DNA of 64,000 bases, taken from positions 356,516,900-356,580,899 of the forward strand of contig NC_066579.1 of the NCBI RefSeq assembly GCF_024323335.1, given 5' to 3'. Shown here piece by piece: positions 1 to 11,190 of the stretch. The stretch's first letter is position 1, and each line of letters opens with the position of its first letter. The notes beneath the pieces are model-generated. The model was not told where the DNA came from. It worked only from the letters and a program-made list of their open reading frames with translations, and did not search any database. Origin of the DNA: Lathyrus oleraceus. Lineage: Eukaryota > Streptophyta > Magnoliopsida > Fabales > Fabaceae. Position numbers and translations under genes: made by a program.

Positions 1-1283
1 ACCCATGCTCCACCAGGCTAATATCTAGGGTTTAAGACCCTCAATGCAAGGAGATCAATCAATAGGTAGCCTACATTGACTTTATACGTCATGTATGGAT
101 CCCCATGGTATTCACATGTCATTTTGATCAAGAAATAATCAAGAGTTTGAAGCTTGTTTGCCTTGGAAGCCCTAATTCATCTGGGTATCTTGTGTGACTT
201 CCTCAACAAGTTTATTCATAATTTGATCAAATATATCAAAGGGTAATTCATATTAAATCATCTTACACATTAATTATCCCCCATGAGTCCCAAATATCAA
301 GAGCATTTCAAGTTTGCAAGATAGTTCATTGTGGTTGACTAGAGAAAGTCAACTGGTCAAAACTGGGGTTCCCTAGACCCTATCTCCTACATCTTTTGTC
401 ATATGAAAATGATTCCAAAAGCAAACTTATAACCTATGACATTCCAAACAACTTTCATGTAAAATTAAAGAGATAGTTTTTCTTGGAAAGTCATTTTTTA
501 TGGTGAAAGGTTATAGGTCATTTTGCCTGAACCCTAACTAAGAGGAAAACTTCCAAGGACCATAACATGCTCAATATTTATGAGATGAAATCCATTCAAG
601 TTCCATGATCAAATTCAAAATTTCCTTTTCAACTCTGATGTTTGGAATAAGTTCAAATTCAACTTGAAAATGCATGTTCCAAGAGGAAACATTATAGGTC
701 ATTTTGGGTCATTACCATTGAACAAGTGATTTTCCTCAACTTCTAAAATGCATAACTCCTTCATTCCAAATCCAAATTAGGTCAAATTTGTGACCAAATT
801 TAATAGGTTTGAAAGAGATACATTTTTTATGAAGGAACAGTTTCCATTTGAAGTCCAAAGAAAAAGATATATCGGTGGAAGAAGTGAATAATTGACTTGG
901 TACTTAGAAAACTTTCAAATATATTTGACTTTCCAAACTTACACCTCAAGATTCATCATGATACAAGCTTAAAATGGAAAAGTGTTCAACATTAAATTTG
1001 TTCCCCTTGATCTCACCTTTCCAAAAAGTCCAAGATCACCTCATTTGGTCAAAGAATGAAGGACTTGCACATGGGTTCTTTTCAAGGGACCAATTGGATG
1101 AATTTCACCTTCACATTTCAAATTCAAATGCATGGCCACATGACATGATTTCAGCATGATACTCAAGTATTTTTGGACCTGATAGCATCACTTGATGGGC
1201 CTATCACACGACCATGCAAGCATGCAAGGTGAATTTCTAAATTTAGCAAAATTTGGAAGTGTGTGGAAATGAATCACATTGGC

Positions 1284-1291
1284 TATAAATA
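1284..1291 (+). promoter_or_regulatory. TATA box of the Ogre copy B LTR
   Basis: TATAAATA occurs at the equivalent place in the solo LTR (29740-29747, minus) and in the LTR at 40717. It is the likely Pol II promoter of the element, with transcription expected to start about 30 bases downstream. Conservation is seen; function is inferred. Confidence 0.55.
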
Positions 1292-2451
1292 CGACCCTCA
1301 TGGCTCAGAACCGATGACCTCATGCCCAAGATTTGAACTTGCAATCCAAACCCTCACCATTAAAGGATAATCTTGAATGTTTTCATTTAAAAATAGAGCT
1401 TCAAATCTCATTATGTTTTGAGATTGAAACTCCAAGAGTCCAAGTCTCTCTTTGATCTTAATCACCTCCTACAAGCTTCTGAAGCCAAGCCAAGCACAAT
1501 TGGGATCAAGATCAAGCAAGGTTGAAGCTCCTTCAAAGGTATATTTTCATAATTTTCATCTCTTCGATTCTCCCTCAATTCTTCATTATTCTTTGTGATT
1601 TTTGGTTGGCTTAAGTCCTACTAATGTAGGAAACAAGATTGAGTTGCTTTGAGGTCAAATCGAAGCAACTAAGTTCATGATCCTCAAAATTCAAATCTCT
1701 GTATCTTTTTATATACTTGGAATTGGAGAAAATTGAGGCCAGATTCGAGCTCCTGAGCATTTTTCTTTAAATCCATGACCTTGTTTTTCATTTTGGTGGT
1801 GGTTGGTGGTGGACCAGTCCGGTGAGGTCCATCGGAGAAGAAGACTGGAGCCCTAGCTTCGGTGATGTGTTGGCAATGTCCCGAACCATCAAATCTTCCT
1901 CATATCTTCTAATCTTAGCCATCTATTTTAATTACCACGCGGGTGCATGCATTGACTGAAGTGTTGGTCGAATGCGCGCTTCTGGCCATCAGATTTGCCA
2001 CTTCAATTAATGAGGGAGATCTCATTGCCCTTGTTATTTTTTTATATTTTCTAATTTTTCATTTAATTGCTTTATTTTGATTAATTCATAATAATTTCAT
2101 TTTAAATCCAAAAAATATGGGACTTTGACCAAAAATCTTTAAATATTTTTCTCTTTCATTTTCTGAATTAAAATTATTTTTTGGATTAATTTTGGTATTT
2201 TTCATGAATTAAATGTTTGTGTTCATATTTTTAATTGATTAAAAATACTTCTGACTTTTAAAAAATCACGAAATTTTTTATCTAAGGTCCTTTGGCCTTG
2301 TCTGACCTAGGATAAATCTCTTGCCCATTTATTTGGTGTTTTGAAGAGGTTTTAGGTTTTGACCAAACTAATTTGTATTTTAATGCATTTTTAAATTGAT
2401 TTTCAATTGGTTAATTGTGTAAAAATTATGTTGAGCCATTTTTATGGTCTT

Positions 2452-2456
2452 GTGAT
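2452..2456. repeat. target site duplication GTGAT, left of Ogre copy A
   Basis: GTGAT abuts the TG end of copy A and is repeated at 15494-15498 after its CA end. It marks integration into the copy B LTR. Confidence 0.92.
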
Positions 2457-4140
2457 TGTAGCGGGGTATTCGTTACCATTAGAGATATTGACTAAATCCA
2501 AGGTAAATCATACAAGTCGAGTCGCCACCGCACTTCTATTTATCCAAAGGAATGGTTAGAAAGCGAACAAAAACCTAAAAGTTGTATCGAATCAAAAACT
2601 AGTAAATATGTCAGAGATCTGGGTAAAGGGGTTGGTTATGCAATGGGAAGGTGTTAGGCACCCAAAGCATCCTAGGTACTCCTAGGGAGCCCTTTTCACA
2701 TTTGTTGTAAGGTTGTTATTTTTTTTTTTGTGAAAATTCATTTGTGCAAACATGATTGAAGGGATGAGAAACTAATATACAAATTTATTTACATTTTGTG
2801 TTTGAATGGATGAACCCATTGCCTACGTACCATCTTAAAAAAAAGATTAGGATCAAAACCTCGTAGTTCGGGGTAAACAAATTCAAAAAAAGTTGGTGAA
2901 TTGATTGGTCCAAAAACCTTAAGGTCTTTTGTTATCAAAGGGAGAAAACTCAACCTAAAACCACAAATCCACCATGTGAGGATAGCTTCAACATGCTAGT
3001 GAGGGGTTAACCCTATAATAAGCATGGAAGACTCATTGTCCATCACTAAGGGTAAAGGTGAGTATTATATCTACCTCAAGGATAATTCAAACCTAATAGC
3101 TAATGGTTATAAAAAAAGGGTTTGATTAAGAAGGTGGCCATTAAAACCACAAAAAGTATTTGAATGGGTTATATTTACCAATTAAAAGTATTTATAAAAA
3201 TATGGTTAAAGTGGATTAAAAGGTTAAATTCAAAATAAGTGTTATAAAAAATAAGTTTTGAAAATCAAAAGCATAAGGCTTAGGTTTCTAATGTTGAAAA
3301 CAAAAGTTATTGTTTGCACAAAAAGTTTTGGCTTGGGTTAGAATGGGGAAAAAAGGGTTAAATTCCTAAACATACAAGAGATAAGGGAAAAGAAAATAAA
3401 ACCACATTAGGAGTTCCCCTCTTGAGATCATATTGATGATCCAAGTAGCTCCCATCCTTTGGAATAAGCAGTCACACACAAATATCTCAAGCCATTAAGC
3501 ACAGGAAATCGGAATAAACCTCCAAGGGGTATCCCCCAAATCAAGTGGAACACCAGGCCATCTCTGCAAGAGTCATGTGAGCCCTCAAAAAAAAACTCAA
3601 CAAACAGGTTAGAGAAACAAGATAAGGTAATCAAGAGTTGCCCCCAAATCAAAATGTAACCACATGAATCATGCCATTAAAATTCACAAAAAAGCTCACA
3701 AAAAGCAACCAAGGGTAGGAGGCCTAAACCTCTTGTCAAACACATACATTAAAAGGGTATCAAAAAATTTCAGGTTGAAAGTATAAAGTATTGGAAATAG
3801 GGCATACCTGATTGGGGAGGATCGATTGAAATTGAGTTGCACCCGTGAGGTTTGCAGAGCAATCTGAGGGTTTATATGAGAGGGAATTGGTTCTTTGCCG
3901 ATGAGTTCCCTTCAACCTCTGGAGGCTCTGTTAGCTCTTCTCTCACTTTCTTTTTCCTGCCAAGGTAATAAGAATGACATCCTTTTGTTTCACTGAAACT
4001 CTGAATTTATAACCTGGTTTTTGTGGACCTGTGGGCTCAAATGAGAGAGGCCCAAGTCCAATTTTTTTTTTGTTATATTTTATTTATTTATTTATTTATT
4101 TTCGTTTTTCTTCTTTTCTTTTTTTTTTCTTTTTTTTTTC

Positions 4141-4171
<31 letters not shown>

Positions 4172-4353
4172 TTAGTAAACAAAAGTAAGAGAAACAATGA
4201 TGTATAATTCAAGCATGCTTGGTGATCTCAAACCAATCACAAGGAGTCCCACCCAAAGGCAAAGGGAACCAAGATGCTCATGATCCTTGAGGCTATGCAA
4301 ATGCAATGTTATGATGCCATGAGGGATCTTAGGGTCAAAATTGGGGTCTTACA
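2457..4353 (-). repeat. 3' LTR of Ogre copy A
   Basis: On the minus strand it begins TGTAAGACCCC and ends CCCCGCTACA. It is nearly identical to 13572-15493 over about 1.9 kb. It contains a T-rich tract near 4060-4175 that differs in length from the other LTR. Confidence 0.93.
2629..2686 (-). promoter_or_regulatory. conserved LTR-end hairpin and CTAACACC block
   Basis: On the minus strand a hairpin CCTAGG-AGTA-CCTAGG (2671-2686) is followed by GCCTAACACCTTCCC and a TAACCAACC motif. The same arrangement occurs in every Ogre LTR of the window, including the unrelated-looking LTR of copy C. Possible roles are transcript 3' end formation, dimerisation or packaging; none is shown. Confidence 0.6.
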
Positions 4354-4361
4354 GATGCCCC

Positions 4362-4434
4362 TATTTAAGGTCATTCTAGCCGGAGAAGTGAAGGTTAAAA
4401 TCTTCGTCTCGACGAGGTAGAATGACCTTAAATA
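4362..4434. promoter_or_regulatory. 17-bp inverted repeat beside the polypurine tract
   Basis: TATTTAAGGTCATTCTA (4362-4378) is perfectly complementary to 4418-4434, with a 39-nt loop. It lies just before the polypurine tract (minus strand AGGGGCATC at about 4354-4362) and the 3' LTR. A similar pair with two mismatches occurs at 39128-39143 and 39183-39198, next to another Ogre 3' LTR, so the structure seems to be kept. Confidence 0.65.
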
Positions 4435-6535
4435 ATAACAAAGAGACACATTTTGGTCCCTAAGAGACCTCATGATGCAGATGTATGTATGCAAATAGTA
4501 CGAACTCTGTGGGGATATGTGTCCACAAAGAAGAAAAGACATCCGGAGAAACTGACAATCCATATGAGAAATACACTCAATGGGACAGAGACTCTGGGGA
4601 CTCTTATGGGGATAGGAGAGGGAATAAAATGCGTGAGCAGGTCACGACTCAACGCTTGGGGAACAGAATTCCAAAGGGAAAATATCCAATGGAAAGACCC
4701 GAGCTTACTCAAAGGTGCATGTATTGGGGAATATGCCAATACAGCAAAAACTATCCACAACGGATACTTCGGATAAAAATCCGGATGAAAACTATCCACT
4801 AAGGGACTTCGCTGGGGATGCCTAAAAGGACACTCCTAGGGAAGCAGCGGGACGAGGTATTACCGGTTACTAGGTAATAAGCTCAAGGAGACATGTGATC
4901 TGATCGCCGGTATGAGGGTGAGATACAACATGCTCGGGAAGAATGAATATCTAAGACCGGTATAAGGGTGAGAGATATCAATCAACCAAATCATCTGAGG
5001 AAGACCTAAAAAGGTATATCTCAACTCAGGAAAATCTGACTCCACAAAGGACAAAAAGTCATAATAGGGAGCAGAGAGGAGGGAACACCAGGGATACCGG
5101 TTACTGGGCATATAATAGGTGACCAACTAAGGCGTGAATTGGGGAATATTCCCAAAACACTCATCATCCAAAAGAGGGCTAAAAGCAAACTCGATGATAG
5201 GATGGATATTTGACTCCGTAAAGGGGGTACGAATCTTACTCGACTGGGGAAGAACAAAAGCTTCGACCAAAGAGTGCATGAGATATACTATCTATTACCG
5301 TCAGAACGTAGATAATATACTCACATGGACGATTATCCACAACCGGTTACTGGGTTAATAAAGGATAAATCGACCGAAAAGAAAAGGCATCGGGATACCG
5401 AAACTAGGTATATAATGATGACCAATCAAGGCGTGAATTGGGGAATATTCCCAAAACACTCATCATCCAAAAAGAGGGCAAAAAGCAAACTCGATTATGG
5501 GATGGACATTCGACTCCGAAAAGGGGGTACGAATCTTACTCAACTGGGGAAGAACAAAAGGCTTCGACCAAAGAGTGCATGATATACTATCTATTACCGT
5601 TAGAACATAGATAATATACTCGCATGGACGATTATCCACAACCGGTTACTGGGTTAATAAAGGATAAATTGACCGAAAAGAAAAGGCATCGGGATACCGA
5701 AACTAGGTATATAATGATGACCAATTCAGGGGAGGAACAATCGTTACTAACAACAACAAGATAGACGAGAGATGACCTGTTGGGGATAAATTGCGTAATT
5801 AGAGCAATTATCCGAGAGATATATCACCAGTTACTGGGTGGTATACTAAAAAATTAAGGAATGTCAATATCGAATTTTGTATAAAGATAACCAACAAGGA
5901 GGGAATTACATCTACCAGTATGAGGGTAGAGAACCACAAAAGAGAGTACCCGTCATCGGTTAGGATGAACAACAATCAAGGTTTAACTCTGCACGGGGAC
6001 AAATTATAAAAAAAATTGATCGTTTAAAACAATGATATTTTCTTAATCAAAACATGCAAAACATTTGTTGAATAGAAACAGATAAGAGTGCCAATAATTG
6101 GATAAAAGGCTCAAATTTATTTGATAGAATGGTAGTCTGCGAATGGCAAGACTCCATAGATCTTTACAAATTTGAAATTGGTGATATATATTGGAAAAGG
6201 GCTACATTGAACATAATGACCATTTCTCCACCAATTCTGAATCCGATGTATTTGAAGCTTTGGCTAATATTGAGCAAGGATCTCTGACGAACGACAGTTG
6301 TAGAACAAGGTCTTGTCAGGATGCAGTTACTTGCCAAATCCCTAATTTTTGCCTAGATTTCCCCAGGATGAGGTACTCAATCTAGCGGGATACATATATC
6401 ATTATTATATATTTTTTGTGTCTCTAACTTTTGCCTGGATCGCCCTTTCGGGTTTTCAATCCACCGAGACGCTCATTTTTGCCTAAGCCGCCCTTTCGGG
6501 TTTTCAACTTAGCGAGCTATTTAGTTTTTATTTTT
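4435..6535 (-). other. 3' UTR of Ogre copy A
   Basis: This 2.1 kb stretch lies between the integrase stop and the 3' LTR and has no credible gene. Overlapping short reading frames at 4453-5582 are on both strands and are repeat-derived. A motif close to ACCGGTTACTGGGT recurs near 4862, 5096, 5339, 5638 and 5827. The centre is a tandem duplication described separately. Confidence 0.8.
5091..5730. repeat. tandem repeat, period about 299 bp, about 2.1 copies
   Basis: The segment starting GGCGTGAATTGGGGAATATT near 5131 recurs at about 5430 with only a few differences, and a third partial copy begins near 5691. It lies in the Ogre 3' UTR. In pea, 3' UTR tandem repeats of Ogre elements are known to be related to dispersed satellites (PisTR-A type); whether this unit is such a repeat needs a search. 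Confidence 0.85.
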
Positions 6536-9500
6536 TTAGGCGAAGTATTTCTTGACTGCATCTGAATTCACAGGACGAGTGAAATCCTCCCCATCCATAA
6601 TTGTAAGTATCAAAGCACCGCCTGAAAAGGCTCTCTTAACAACATACGGACCCTCATAGTTCGGAGTCCACTTGCCCCTGGAATCGGGCGCGAAAGACAA
6701 GACTTTCTTGAGCACAAGGTCACCTTCTCGGAACACACGAGACTTGACCTTCTTATCAAAAGCTTTCTTCATCCTCTACTGATATAACTGACCGTGGCAC
6801 ATGGCAGTCAATCTCTTTTCTTCTATCAAGTTCAGCTGTTCATAATGACTCTGAACCCATTCAGCATCAGTCAACTTGGCCTCCATAAAGACTCTCATTG
6901 ACGGGATCTCCACCTCTACTGGGAGTACCGCCTCCATGCCATAAACAAGAGAGAAAAGGGTTTCCCCTGTTGAAGTGCGGACAGATGTACGATATCCATG
7001 TAAAGCGAATGGCAACATCTCATGCCAATCTTTGTACGTAACAACCATCTTCTGGATAATTTTCTTGATGTTCTTATTAGCAGCTTCAACAGCCCCATTC
7101 ATCTTAGGTCTGTACGGAGAAGAATTATGATGTGCAATCTTGAATTCACTACACAGCTCTTTTATCATCTTGTTATTCAAGTTAGATCCATTATCAGTAA
7201 TGATCTTATCTGGCACACCATATCGGCATATGAGTTGATTCTTGATAAACTTCACGACCACCTGCCTGGTCACATTTGCATACGACGCCGCTTCAACCCA
7301 CTTGGTGAAGTAATCAATTGCTACGAGAATAAATCTGTGTCCATTGGACGCTTTCGGCTCTATCATGCCAATCATGTCAATTACCCACATGGAGAAAGGC
7401 CATGGTGATGAGATCACATTCAAAAGTGTCGGGGGAATATGAATCTTATCAGCATAAATCTGACACTTGTGGCATTTCTTCACTAATTTACAGCAGTCAG
7501 ACTCCATTGTCAGCCAATAGTAGCCTGCTCTCAACATCTTTCTAGCCATGGCATGTCCATTGGAATGAGTACCAAATGAACCCTCATGGACCTCAGTCAT
7601 CAACAGGTCTGCTTCGTGTCTATCCAGGCATCTGAGCAGAACCATGCCAAAATTTCTTTTGTAAAGCACTTCGCCATTGAGGTAGAAACTGCCTGACAAT
7701 CTCCTCAAAGTCTTCCTATCTTTCACAGACGCCCCAGGCGGGTAAATCTGGCTCTGAAGGAAAAATTTGATATCATAATACCACTTCTACTGCAAATACA
7801 TGAGCTGGTCTGTCCAAGCGCATCACGGTGATATTGGGAACTTCATTCCAATATTTAACCACAATCATTGAAGCCAGCGTAGCAAGGGCATCTGCCATCC
7901 GATTCTCATCTCGAGGAATATGATGGAAGTCAGCCTCAGTGAAGAACGTTGAAATCCTCCTCGCATAATCTCTATATGGAATGAGGCCAGGCTGATTCGT
8001 TTCCCATTCACCCTTAATCTGATTAACAACGAGGGCCGAATCACCATATACATCAAGATGCTTGATCCTTAGATCAATGCATTCTTCCAATCCCATAATA
8101 CAAGCCTCATACTCAACCATATTATTCGTGCATTTGAAAGTTAGCCTTGCTGTAAAAGGAATATGTGTGTCCTGAGGAGTAATAATCACGGCCCTAATAC
8201 CATTTCCATACTGATTTACAGCGCCATCAAATACCATACTCCATCTGGAACCAGGCTCTAGCCCTTCGTCGAGTGTAGGCTCATCACAATCTTTCATCTT
8301 CAAATACAGAATCTCCTCATTCGGGAAGTCATACTGAACTGACTGATAATCTTCAATAGGCTGATGTGCCAAATGGTAAGCCAAGATACTACCTTTATTA
8401 GCCTTCTGAGCTCGATACTCAATATCATACTCAGATAACAACATTTGCCAACGGGCAATTCTCCCTGTTAAAGCAGGCTTCTCGAAGATGTACTTGATTG
8501 GATCCATTCTGGATATCAACCAAGTCGTATGATTTATCATATACTGGCGTAAGCGCTTAGCAGCCCAAGCCAAAGCACAACATGTCTTTTCAAGCATTGA
8601 GTATCGAGACTCACAATCAGTGAACTTCTTACTCAGGTAGTAAATAGCATACTCCTTCTTCCCTGATTCGTCTTGCTGACCAAGGACACAACCCATCGAG
8701 TCTTCAAGAACAGTCAGATACATGATCAAAGGTCTTCCCTCTACAGGTGGAGACAGAATCGGAGGCTCAGACAGATATTCTTTAATACTGTCGAAAGCTT
8801 TCTGGAAATCCTCGGTCCAATCATGGGACTGATCTTTCCGGAGGAGCTTGAATATAGGCGCACATGTGGCAGTCATGTGGGATATGAATCTAGAGATATA
8901 ATTCAAGCGGCCAAGAAAACCTCGGACTTGCTCCTCAGTTTTTGGCGCATGCATCTCTTATATTGCTTTGACCTTTGCAGGATCAACCTCAATACCTCTT
9001 TCACTAACGATAAAGCCCAATAACTTGCTAGAACGGACTCCAAATGTACACTTGTTGGGATTCAGACGAAGCTTATATTTCCTCAAATGCTGAAAAAGCT
9101 TCAACAGGTGCTCTACATGTTCAACTTCCGTTCTTGACTTAGCAATCATATCGTCAACATATACCTCAATCTCCTTGTGCATCATATCATGAAACAAGGT
9201 GGTCATAGCTCGTTGATACGTGGCTCCGGCGTTCTTCAAACCGAAGGGCATCACTCGATAACAGAATGTTCCCCAAGGTGTGATGAATGTTGTCTTCTCC
9301 ATATCCTCGGGTGCCATCTTAATCTGATTATATCCGGAAAATCCATCCATAAATGAGAAGACATTGAATTTAGCTGTATTGTCTACCAACATATCAATGT
9401 GTGGTAGAGGGAAATCATCTTTCGGACTAGCTTTATTCAAGTCTCTATAGTCCACACACATCCAGACTTTTCCATCTTTCTTAGGCACGGGCACAATATT

Positions 9501-9978
9501 GGCCACCCATTGAGGATATGTAGAAGTCACCAGGAACCCCACATCAATTTGCTTCTGAACTTCTTCTTTGATCTTCACTGCCATATCAGGATGAGTTCTT
9601 CTGAGCTTCTGCTTTACAAGCATGCGCTCAGGCTTTAGAGGTAGGAAATGTTGCACAATATCAGTATCTAGACCAGGCATGTCTTCATATGACCAGGCAA
9701 AGACGTCAACATATTCTCGTAGCAACTTAATCAATCCCTTCTTAACAGATTCTTCCAGGAGTGCCCCAATCTTTACCTCCCGCACACAATCTTCAGACCC
9801 AAAGTTGACTATTTCCAGATTCTCAAGATGTGGCTGAATGATCTTTTCTTCATGCTCAAGTAAACGGGTAATCTCATCAGGAATCTCTTCAACATCATCT
9901 TCCTCTGCCTCAAATACAGGGAACTCAAAATTGGGAGATGTTGTTGGGTCATTATGTTCAATGGGTCTAGAAATCAAC
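6536..9978 (-). pseudogene. Ogre copy A RT-RNase H-integrase, broken by stops
   Basis: This is the second exon of the polyprotein, read on the minus strand from the splice acceptor at 9979. Reverse transcriptase comes first, with the YVDD active site intact at 9150-9161. It is followed by the connection and first RNase H, a second RNase H (FDGA, VEYEA, YGDS and ENRMADALA supply the acidic residues), and integrase with an HHCC zinc site and a DDE core (IDMIG, TDNGS, VEAANKN). The frame is broken by TAA at 8958-8960 (probably a former CAA), by a stop and frame loss around 7727-7790, and by a TAG at 6776-6778. Otherwise the protein is well conserved relative to copies B and C. It cannot make a full Pol protein as written. 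Confidence 0.9.
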
Positions 9979-10241
9979 CTGCATAATGATTTTTTGATAT
10001 GAAAAGCTTTAGAATTCAAACAAGGCAAATCATTATGCAGATGAAAAGATTGATTTTATTCTTATTTAGGGTTTTATGTGATCACCAATTTCATGCAAAA
10101 AGCGAAAAGGGAAAATAAATGGAAAAACAAACATTTAACATGAATTTATTGAATGAAAATATCATTGTGTTTATGCGCCAACAATGTCATCACTCCTCCT
10201 TTTGGCATGGGAGAAGGGTTTTTAAACAAAGTGATCATTAC
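9979..10241 (-). other. Ogre copy A pro-RT intron (263 bp)
   Basis: On the minus strand the donor is AC|GTAATG and the acceptor TTATGCAG|G. The gag-pro stop TAA (10240-10238) lies within the donor. Removing the intron joins gag-pro to RT in frame and gives a residue order that aligns with copies B and C across the junction. A spliced intron at this point is an established property of Ogre elements. Confidence 0.85.
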
Positions 10242-10948
10242 GTTGACTTATGGACAACTGTTGGAATATCCACAGCGACCCAATTGTTGCAGACCCCTCC
10301 AGGGATGATGAAATTGCCAGAATCCTTTGTATCTTCTTCTAAGACGGCAGCAGCCTCCTCATCTAGACCAGTGTGGATAAAACCTCCACTCTTGAATAAA
10401 CCTTGCTTGTTGAAAGTACCAGAAGAAAAACCTATGCCAGCCCGGGATTCGTTGTCTTCTAACTCAATCATTTTTCCTAAACCAGTGGTTGCACCACGCT
10501 CAATGGCCAACTTTGCATCTTTGTAGGAAGCAAATGAAGGAGTTCTCTTCTCAATAGGCTCAGCTATAGATAAAGCTTGGAAAAGAGTTCCAATTTCATC
10601 CTCAGCATCTATATAAGAGAAGGAAGACAAATGGCTAACCAGGAGAGCCCTTTCTCCCCCTACCACCACCAGCTTCTTGTTCTTCACAAATTTCAGTTTC
10701 TGGTGTAGGGTGGACGTCACGGTGCCTGCCTCGTGAATCCATGGTCTACCTAAGAGACAATTATACGATGGGTGAATGTCCATAACCTGGAAGGTAATAT
10801 GAAAATCACTTGGTCCGATCTTGATTGGGAGATCAACTTCCCCTTTGAGCTCGTGGTTCTCTTGCTCTAAGTGATCCATTAGTCTTGAAATGTTGGCTCT
10901 AGTGTAGTACCGGTGAGTCAGCTTGTCTTCAAAATAAATGAAGGACAT
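10238..10948 (-). CDS. gag-pro remnant with gag and protease core deleted
   Basis: This open frame encodes 236 residues. Residues 1 to about 38 match the start of Gag in copy B (LTHRY-TRAN motif, then a charged helix). From about residue 39 it continues directly as the region after the protease active site (DLPIKIGPSDF, then LLGRPWIHEAG), ending with a glycine-containing tail (GLGKM...AGIGF). In copy B the same two points are about 2.6 kb apart, so the Gag body, zinc-finger region and the protease DTGS active site are lost while the frame stays open. Both sides of the junction have GGAAGTT-like sequence, suggesting deletion between short repeats. The stop lies in the splice donor. The product cannot form particles; any role is unknown. 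Confidence 0.85.
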   Translation of the reverse strand: MSFIYFEDKLTHRYYTRANISRLMDHLEQENHELKGEVDLPIKIGPSDFHITFQVMDIHPSYNCLLGRPWIHEAGTVTSTLHQKLKFVKNKKLVVVGGERALLVSHLSSFSYIDAEDEIGTLFQALSIAEPIEKRTPSFASYKDAKLAIERGATTGLGKMIELEDNESRAGIGFSSGTFNKQGLFKSGGFIHTGLDEEAAAVLEEDTKDSGNFIIPGGVCNNWVAVDIPTVVHKST

Positions 10949-11190
10949 AGAGTTAGACCACAGGGCAAGGGACCGGAAACAAAACCTGCTTATGCATATG
11001 ATGCATGCAATGTTTGTGCATATGATTTGTTTTTTATTTCAAAGGAAGTTTAGAGTTTTATTTGAAAATTCTGGAAATATTAAGCATTTTATCACATATG
11101 GAAATATCTCATCAAATAATATCAGGGAAAAGAAGTGCAACATTGTTAATCATATACAAGAGAAAAGGAAAATAATCATCCTATGGATCC

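Larger units (their letters stand above)
1..2456 (+). mobile_element. Ogre copy B, 5' LTR, first part
   Basis: This non-coding stretch matches the reverse complement of the solo LTR at 26516-31263 and the LTR at 39208-42087, so it is LTR and not a gene region. The first bases align about 225 bp inside those LTRs, so the true LTR start lies left of the window. It is interrupted at 2456 by Ogre copy A and resumes at 15494 after a GTGAT target duplication. Short reading frames here, such as 974-1159, have no counterpart in the other copies. It shows several percent divergence from the related LTRs, in keeping with an old element. Confidence 0.85.

Noticed and set aside
4060..4175. T-rich tract as a poly(A) tail of a LINE or SINE
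   Set aside because: It is inside both LTRs of copy A at the same place, with no target duplication or element body beside it.
4453..5582. Several overlapping ORFs of 74-109 codons on both strands
   Set aside because: They lie in the Ogre 3' UTR tandem repeats and have no counterpart in copies B or C.
7022..7408. Plus-strand ORF of 128 codons
   Set aside because: It is antisense to the integrase of copy A; a shadow of the real frame.
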